8,428 nucleotides of DNA from assembly GCA_003135995.1 (NCBI GenBank), contig PNBM01000102.1, positions 390-8,817 on the forward strand, read 5' to 3'. The position numbers and the translations under genes were made by a program. Source of the stretch: Ignavibacteriota bacterium (GTDB lineage Bacteria; Bacteroidota; Ignavibacteria; Tepidaquicellales; Tepidaquicellaceae). Shown one piece after another: positions 5,414 through 8,428 of this stretch (the stretch's first letter is position 1; every line of letters starts with the position of its first letter). The notes beneath the pieces were generated by a model that had not been told where the DNA came from, searched no databases, and worked only from the letters and a program-made list of their open reading frames with translations.

Positions 5414-8131
5414 ATGCCTAAAAAATTTGTTTATTACTTTGGCGGAAAAAAAGCTGATGGAAAAGCCAATATGAAAGAGTTACTCGGCGGTAAAGGTGCC
5501 AACCTTGCCGAAATGGTGAACATAGGTTTGCCCGTACCTGCAGGTTTTACGTTAAGTACGGAAGTTTGTACTACCTACTACAAAAATAAGAAAAAATATC
5601 CACCTGAATTAAAATCCCAGGTTTTGAATTCTTTGAAAAGAGTGGAAAAGCAAATGGGTGCTGTATTCGGAGACAAAGATAATCCACTTCTCGTTTCAGT
5701 CCGTTCCGGCGCAAGAAGTTCGATGCCCGGAATGATGGAAACAGTTTTAAATGTAGGATTGAACGATATAACGCGTGAAGGTCTGATTAAAAAGACAAAT
5801 AACCCGAGATTCGTATTGGATTCGCAGAGACGTTTAATTCAAATGTATTCGGATGTTGTAATGGAAAAAGCCGCAGGAATTGAAACTGAAGAAGGAAAAG
5901 GAATCAGACAGCAGCTGGAAAAAGAACTTCATAAAATGAAAACGGAAAAAGGTTATACAAACGATACTGATTTGACATCCGATGATTTGAAACTTTTGGT
6001 GGATATATATAAAACAAAAGTTCTTGAAGTTCTCGGTAAACCTTTCCCTGAAAATGCTATGGAACAACTATGGGGTGCAATAGGTGCCGTATTCCAGAGC
6101 TGGATGGGTAAAAGAGCAATTTCGTACAGAAGAATCGAAAGTATTCCGGACGAATGGGGAACTGCCGTGAATGTTCAGTCTATGATATTCGGAAATATGG
6201 GTGATACTTCTGCAACAGGTGTTGCGTTTACGAGAAATCCTGCGACAGGCGAAGATTTCTTTTACGGTGAATGGCTTCCAAATGCACAGGGAGAAGATGT
6301 TGTAGCAGGAATAAGAACTCCGAACCCGATGAATGAAATAGGAAAAGGAGAACATAACGTTCACTTGCCGTCGCTTGAAACAGCTATGCCCGTTGTTTAT
6401 AAACAACTCGATAAAATTCAGAAGAGTCTTGAAAAACATTACCGCGATATGCTCGATGTCGAATTTACAATTCAGGATGGCACGCTTTATATGCTTCAAT
6501 GCAGAGTCGGAAAACGCAATGGTGCCGCTGCCGTAAAAATGGCTGTCGATATGTTCAAGAAAAAATTAATTACTAAAGAAGAAGCAGTGAACAGAGTTCA
6601 GCCTTCACAACTTGATGAACTTCTGCATCCGGTTTTACAATCTGAAGCCGAAAAAAATACAACACGTCTAACCCGTGGATTGCCCGCCGGTCCGGGAGGT
6701 GCAACAGGTCAGGTTGTATTCTCCGCAAACGACGCTGTCGAATGGGCAAAACAAGGCAAGAGAGTTGTGCTTGTTCGTGAAGAAACCAATCCTGAAGACA
6801 TCGAAGGTATGAGAGCTGCCGAAGCAATCCTTACTGCTCGCGGAGGAATGACTTCTCACGCCGCACTCGTTGCAAGAGGCTGGGGAAAATGTTGCATCGT
6901 TGGTGCCGGTGCTATGGAAGTTGACCACGATTCGAAAACTTTCAGAGTTGGCGAAACAGTTATCAAAGAAGGTGATTGGATTTCTTTAAACGGAACGAAA
7001 GGTTATATATATAATGGTGCGCTTCCTATGATGGATGTAGATTCAAAAAATGAAACGCTTACAGAATTTCTGAAAATTTGCGATAAGGTAAGAAGACTTA
7101 AAATCCGCACAAATGCTGATACTCCCGAAGACGCTGCCAAAGCCCGTGAATTCGGCGCCGAAGGTATCGGACTCTTCAGAACTGAACATATGTTTTACGG
7201 CAAGGGCGCTGAACAGCCGTTATTCCTTCTCAGAAAAATGATTATGTCAGATACGCTTAATGAACGCCGCGCTGCTCTTGATGAACTTTTCCCGTTTGTT
7301 AAAGCTGACATTAAAGGGACTCTCGATGCTATGGACGGGTATCCGGTCACTATCAGAACTCTCGACCCTCCGCTTCACGAATTCGTTCCTAATCATCAGG
7401 AAGAAAGAACTAAACTTGCCGAAAGTCTCGGTATCTCTTTCGATGAATTCAATTCAAGAGCGGACAAATTACACGAAAATAATCCTATGCTCGGACATCG
7501 CGGAGTAAGGCTCGGAATTACATATCCTGAAATTACTGAAATGCAGGTGAGAGCTATTCTCGAAGCAACCGCCGAACTTCTTTCAGAAAAGAAAAAACCT
7601 CTTCCTGAAATTATGATTCCGGTTGTTGGCGTGGATAAAGAACTTGAAAATCAGTTTGAAATAATTAAAAGGGTCTATGCAGAAGTTCTTGCGAAGTTCG
7701 GATTGAAAAAAATTAATTATATGGTCGGAACTATGATTGAAATTCCGAGAGCCGCAATCACTGCCGATAAGATTGCACAGTATGCAGAATTTTTCTCGTT
7801 CGGAACAAATGATATGACACAGATGACTTTCGGTTTTTCGCGTGATGATATTGGTAGTTTCCTTCCTGATTATCTGAAAATGAAAATCCTGCCCGTTGAC
7901 CCATTCCAGGAAATTGACAGGGTTGGTGTAGGAAGATTAATGGAAGTTGCCGTCGAACGCGGCAGGAAAGTCAGACCGGAACTGAAAATTGGTATCTGCG
8001 GTGAACACGGCGGTGACCCTCAATCGGTATATTTTTGTCACGACATCGGACTGAATTATGTTAGCTGTTCACCATTCAGAGTTCCGATTGCACGACTCGC
8101 AGCCGCTCGTGCAAACGTTTACAAAAAATAA
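5414..8131 (+). CDS. ppdK: Pyruvate, phosphate dikinase
   Basis: 905 residues, within the family's usual range of about 870-910. The enzyme interconverts ATP, phosphate and pyruvate with AMP, pyrophosphate and phosphoenolpyruvate in the cytoplasm, serving gluconeogenesis or pyrophosphate-linked glycolysis. The N-terminal ATP-grasp part shows GGKGANLAEM (25-34) and SVRSGARSSMPGMMETVLN (95-113). The swivelling domain carries the catalytic H482 in GGMTSHAALVARGWGK. The C-terminal pyruvate/PEP barrel has R589 (GLFRTEHMF), metal ligands E776 (GTMIEIPRA) and D800 (SFGTND), and C862 in GICGEHGG; these last three all sit 31 residues after their counterparts in the Clostridium symbiosum enzyme (E745, D769, C831). 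Nothing is missing, so it should be active. The ATG is followed at once by the family's MPKKFVYYFG opening. Ribosome binding is weak (AAGAGA at about 5397). Two terminators follow. It ends a transcription unit, perhaps alone. Confidence 0.98.
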   Translation: MPKKFVYYFGGKKADGKANMKELLGGKGANLAEMVNIGLPVPAGFTLSTEVCTTYYKNKKKYPPELKSQVLNSLKRVEKQMGAVFGDKDNPLLVSVRSGARSSMPGMMETVLNVGLNDITREGLIKKTNNPRFVLDSQRRLIQMYSDVVMEKAAGIETEEGKGIRQQLEKELHKMKTEKGYTNDTDLTSDDLKLLVDIYKTKVLEVLGKPFPENAMEQLWGAIGAVFQSWMGKRAISYRRIESIPDEWGTAVNVQSMIFGNMGDTSATGVAFTRNPATGEDFFYGEWLPNAQGEDVVAGIRTPNPMNEIGKGEHNVHLPSLETAMPVVYKQLDKIQKSLEKHYRDMLDVEFTIQDGTLYMLQCRVGKRNGAAAVKMAVDMFKKKLITKEEAVNRVQPSQLDELLHPVLQSEAEKNTTRLTRGLPAGPGGATGQVVFSANDAVEWAKQGKRVVLVREETNPEDIEGMRAAEAILTARGGMTSHAALVARGWGKCCIVGAGAMEVDHDSKTFRVGETVIKEGDWISLNGTKGYIYNGALPMMDVDSKNETLTEFLKICDKVRRLKIRTNADTPEDAAKAREFGAEGIGLFRTEHMFYGKGAEQPLFLLRKMIMSDTLNERRAALDELFPFVKADIKGTLDAMDGYPVTIRTLDPPLHEFVPNHQEERTKLAESLGISFDEFNSRADKLHENNPMLGHRGVRLGITYPEITEMQVRAILEATAELLSEKKKPLPEIMIPVVGVDKELENQFEIIKRVYAEVLAKFGLKKINYMVGTMIEIPRAAITADKIAQYAEFFSFGTNDMTQMTFGFSRDDIGSFLPDYLKMKILPVDPFQEIDRVGVGRLMEVAVERGRKVRPELKIGICGEHGGDPQSVYFCHDIGLNYVSCSPFRVPIARLAAARANVYKK

Positions 8132-8175
8132 AAAATAGAAAATAGAAAATAAAAAATTAATAACATCATATTCCT

Positions 8176-8208
8176 CATTCCCAATCCCTGATTGGGAATG
8201 TTTTTTTT
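8176..8208 (+). terminator. Intrinsic terminator 1 of ppdK
   Basis: Perfect 11-base-pair stem, CATTCCCAATC (8176-8186) with GATTGGGAATG (8190-8200), loop CCT, followed directly by eight T residues (8201-8208). It lies 44 bases after the ppdK stop codon and points only in the plus direction. The palindrome has the look of a dispersed intergenic repeat that doubles as a terminator. Confidence 0.88.
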
Positions 8209-8211
8209 CCT

Positions 8212-8245
8212 CGTTACCAGGCTCCGGCTTGGTAACGTTTTTTTT
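8212..8245 (+). terminator. Intrinsic terminator 2 of ppdK
   Basis: Stem CGTTACCAGGC (8212-8222) with GCTTGGTAACG (8227-8237), 11 pairs including one G-U, loop TCCG, then eight T residues (8238-8245). It begins three bases after the T run of the first terminator. Palindromes of the form GTTACCAAGC/GCTTGGTAAC recur in many genomes; here the single A-to-G change makes the G-U pair. Confidence 0.88.
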
Positions 8246-8253
8246 ATATGATA

Positions 8254-8279
8254 GTAGCCGCAGGCTTTAGCCTGCGAAA
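8254..8279. repeat. GCCGCAGGC palindromic repeat, copy 2
   Basis: Identical over 26 bases to 4529-4554, same orientation. CGCAGGC (8259-8265, read from the second C) pairs with GCCTGCG (8270-8276) around TTTA. It lies nine bases after the T run of the second ppdK terminator and has no T run of its own. Confidence 0.9.
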
Positions 8280-8284
8280 CAATG

Positions 8285-8332
8285 AACCTTTTTACCCCTC
8301 TCCTTTCAGGAGAGGGGCAGGGTGAGGTTTTT
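8285..8332. repeat. CCTCACCC hairpin repeat, copy 2 (inverted)
   Basis: CCCCTCTCCT (8295-8304) and AGGAGAGGGG (8308-8317) give a perfect 10-base-pair stem with loop TTC. Outside it, AACCT (8285-8289) can pair with AGGTT (8325-8329), and five T residues end the element (8328-8332). Read on the minus strand it matches copy 1 at 1090-1129 with few differences, and its stem is more intact. It could act as a weak third terminator on the plus strand. Confidence 0.88.
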
Positions 8333-8408
8333 AATTTTGACACATGATTAAAATTTAAGGATTATGTAAACGCAACGACATAATTATTATTCATTTATCA
8401 TTTGTACA

Positions 8409-8428
8409 CGCAGTCTAAAGCCTGCGGC
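8409..8428 (-). repeat. GCCGCAGGC palindromic repeat, copy 3, inverted and cut by window edge
   Basis: On the minus strand this reads GCCGCAGGCTTTAGACTGCG, one base different (A for C) from copies 1 and 2 over 20 bases. The change weakens the stem. The window ends inside or at the border of the element. Confidence 0.8.

Larger units (their letters stand above)
8132..8428. other. Repeat-rich region after ppdK
   Basis: 297 bases with no gene. The first 130 bases after an A-rich stretch are almost fully occupied by four different palindromic elements placed end to end: two terminators, a GCCGCAGGC repeat and a CCTCACCC hairpin. About 75 bases of plain AT-rich sequence (8333-8408) separate these from the inverted third GCCGCAGGC copy. 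Confidence 0.8.

Noticed and set aside
6068..6928. Open frames of 84-143 codons antisense to ppdK
   Set aside because: They are antisense shadows of a gene with every catalytic motif intact, rich in Cys, His and Phe as expected for such mirrors.
7260..7508. 82-codon plus-strand frame inside ppdK
   Set aside because: Out-of-frame reading of the PEP-binding barrel region of ppdK; no independent support.
8119..8343. 74-codon open frame on the minus strand
   Set aside because: It is made entirely of the terminators and dispersed repeats (its start lies in the CCTCACCC hairpin) and overlaps the ppdK end; it is not a gene.

Overview
No new biological system is visible in this window. It reads as an ordinary chromosomal stretch of an AT-rich bacterium, with five protein-coding genes that all belong to known families. 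Base composition (25 to 48% G+C in lines counted by hand), missing or weak Shine-Dalgarno sequences, a LemA lipoprotein of the FCB type and many short intergenic palindromes suggest the Bacteroidota/Ignavibacteriota/Chlorobi group. That placement is an inference from style, not from a marker gene.

Layout: bases 1-871 (minus strand) hold the 5' part of a Y-family DNA polymerase IV (dinB), cut by the window edge. This gene has no complete frame in the window and was read directly from the reverse strand. It diverges from the rest across a 478-base gap that carries a sigma70-like dinB promoter overlapping an imperfect palindrome, a hairpin repeat and a 17-unit nonamer array. On the plus strand follow lemA (1350-1976) and, 24 bases later, an 812-residue fusion of a nucleotide-sugar pyrophosphorylase, a left-handed beta-helix and a phosphomannomutase-like domain lacking the usual catalytic motifs (2001-4439). 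After a 197-base gap with more repeats come a single-domain PTS EIIA protein (4637-5107), a 306-base AT-rich gap, and pyruvate phosphate dikinase (5414-8131). The window closes with two tandem intrinsic terminators and a cluster of dispersed repeats.

How the genes fit together: lemA and the fusion gene are close enough to share a transcript, and both would act in or towards the cell envelope. EIIA and pyruvate phosphate dikinase are linked through phosphoenolpyruvate, the phosphate donor of the PTS and the substrate or product of the dikinase, but the gap between them argues for separate promoters. The dinB gene is independent.

The parts most worth a second look are the intergenic ones: at least five families of short repeats (nonamer array, CCTCACCC hairpin, GCCGCAGGC palindrome, and two stem-loops that serve as terminators), two or three of them present more than once in 8.4 kb, and the degenerate mutase domain of the fusion protein.
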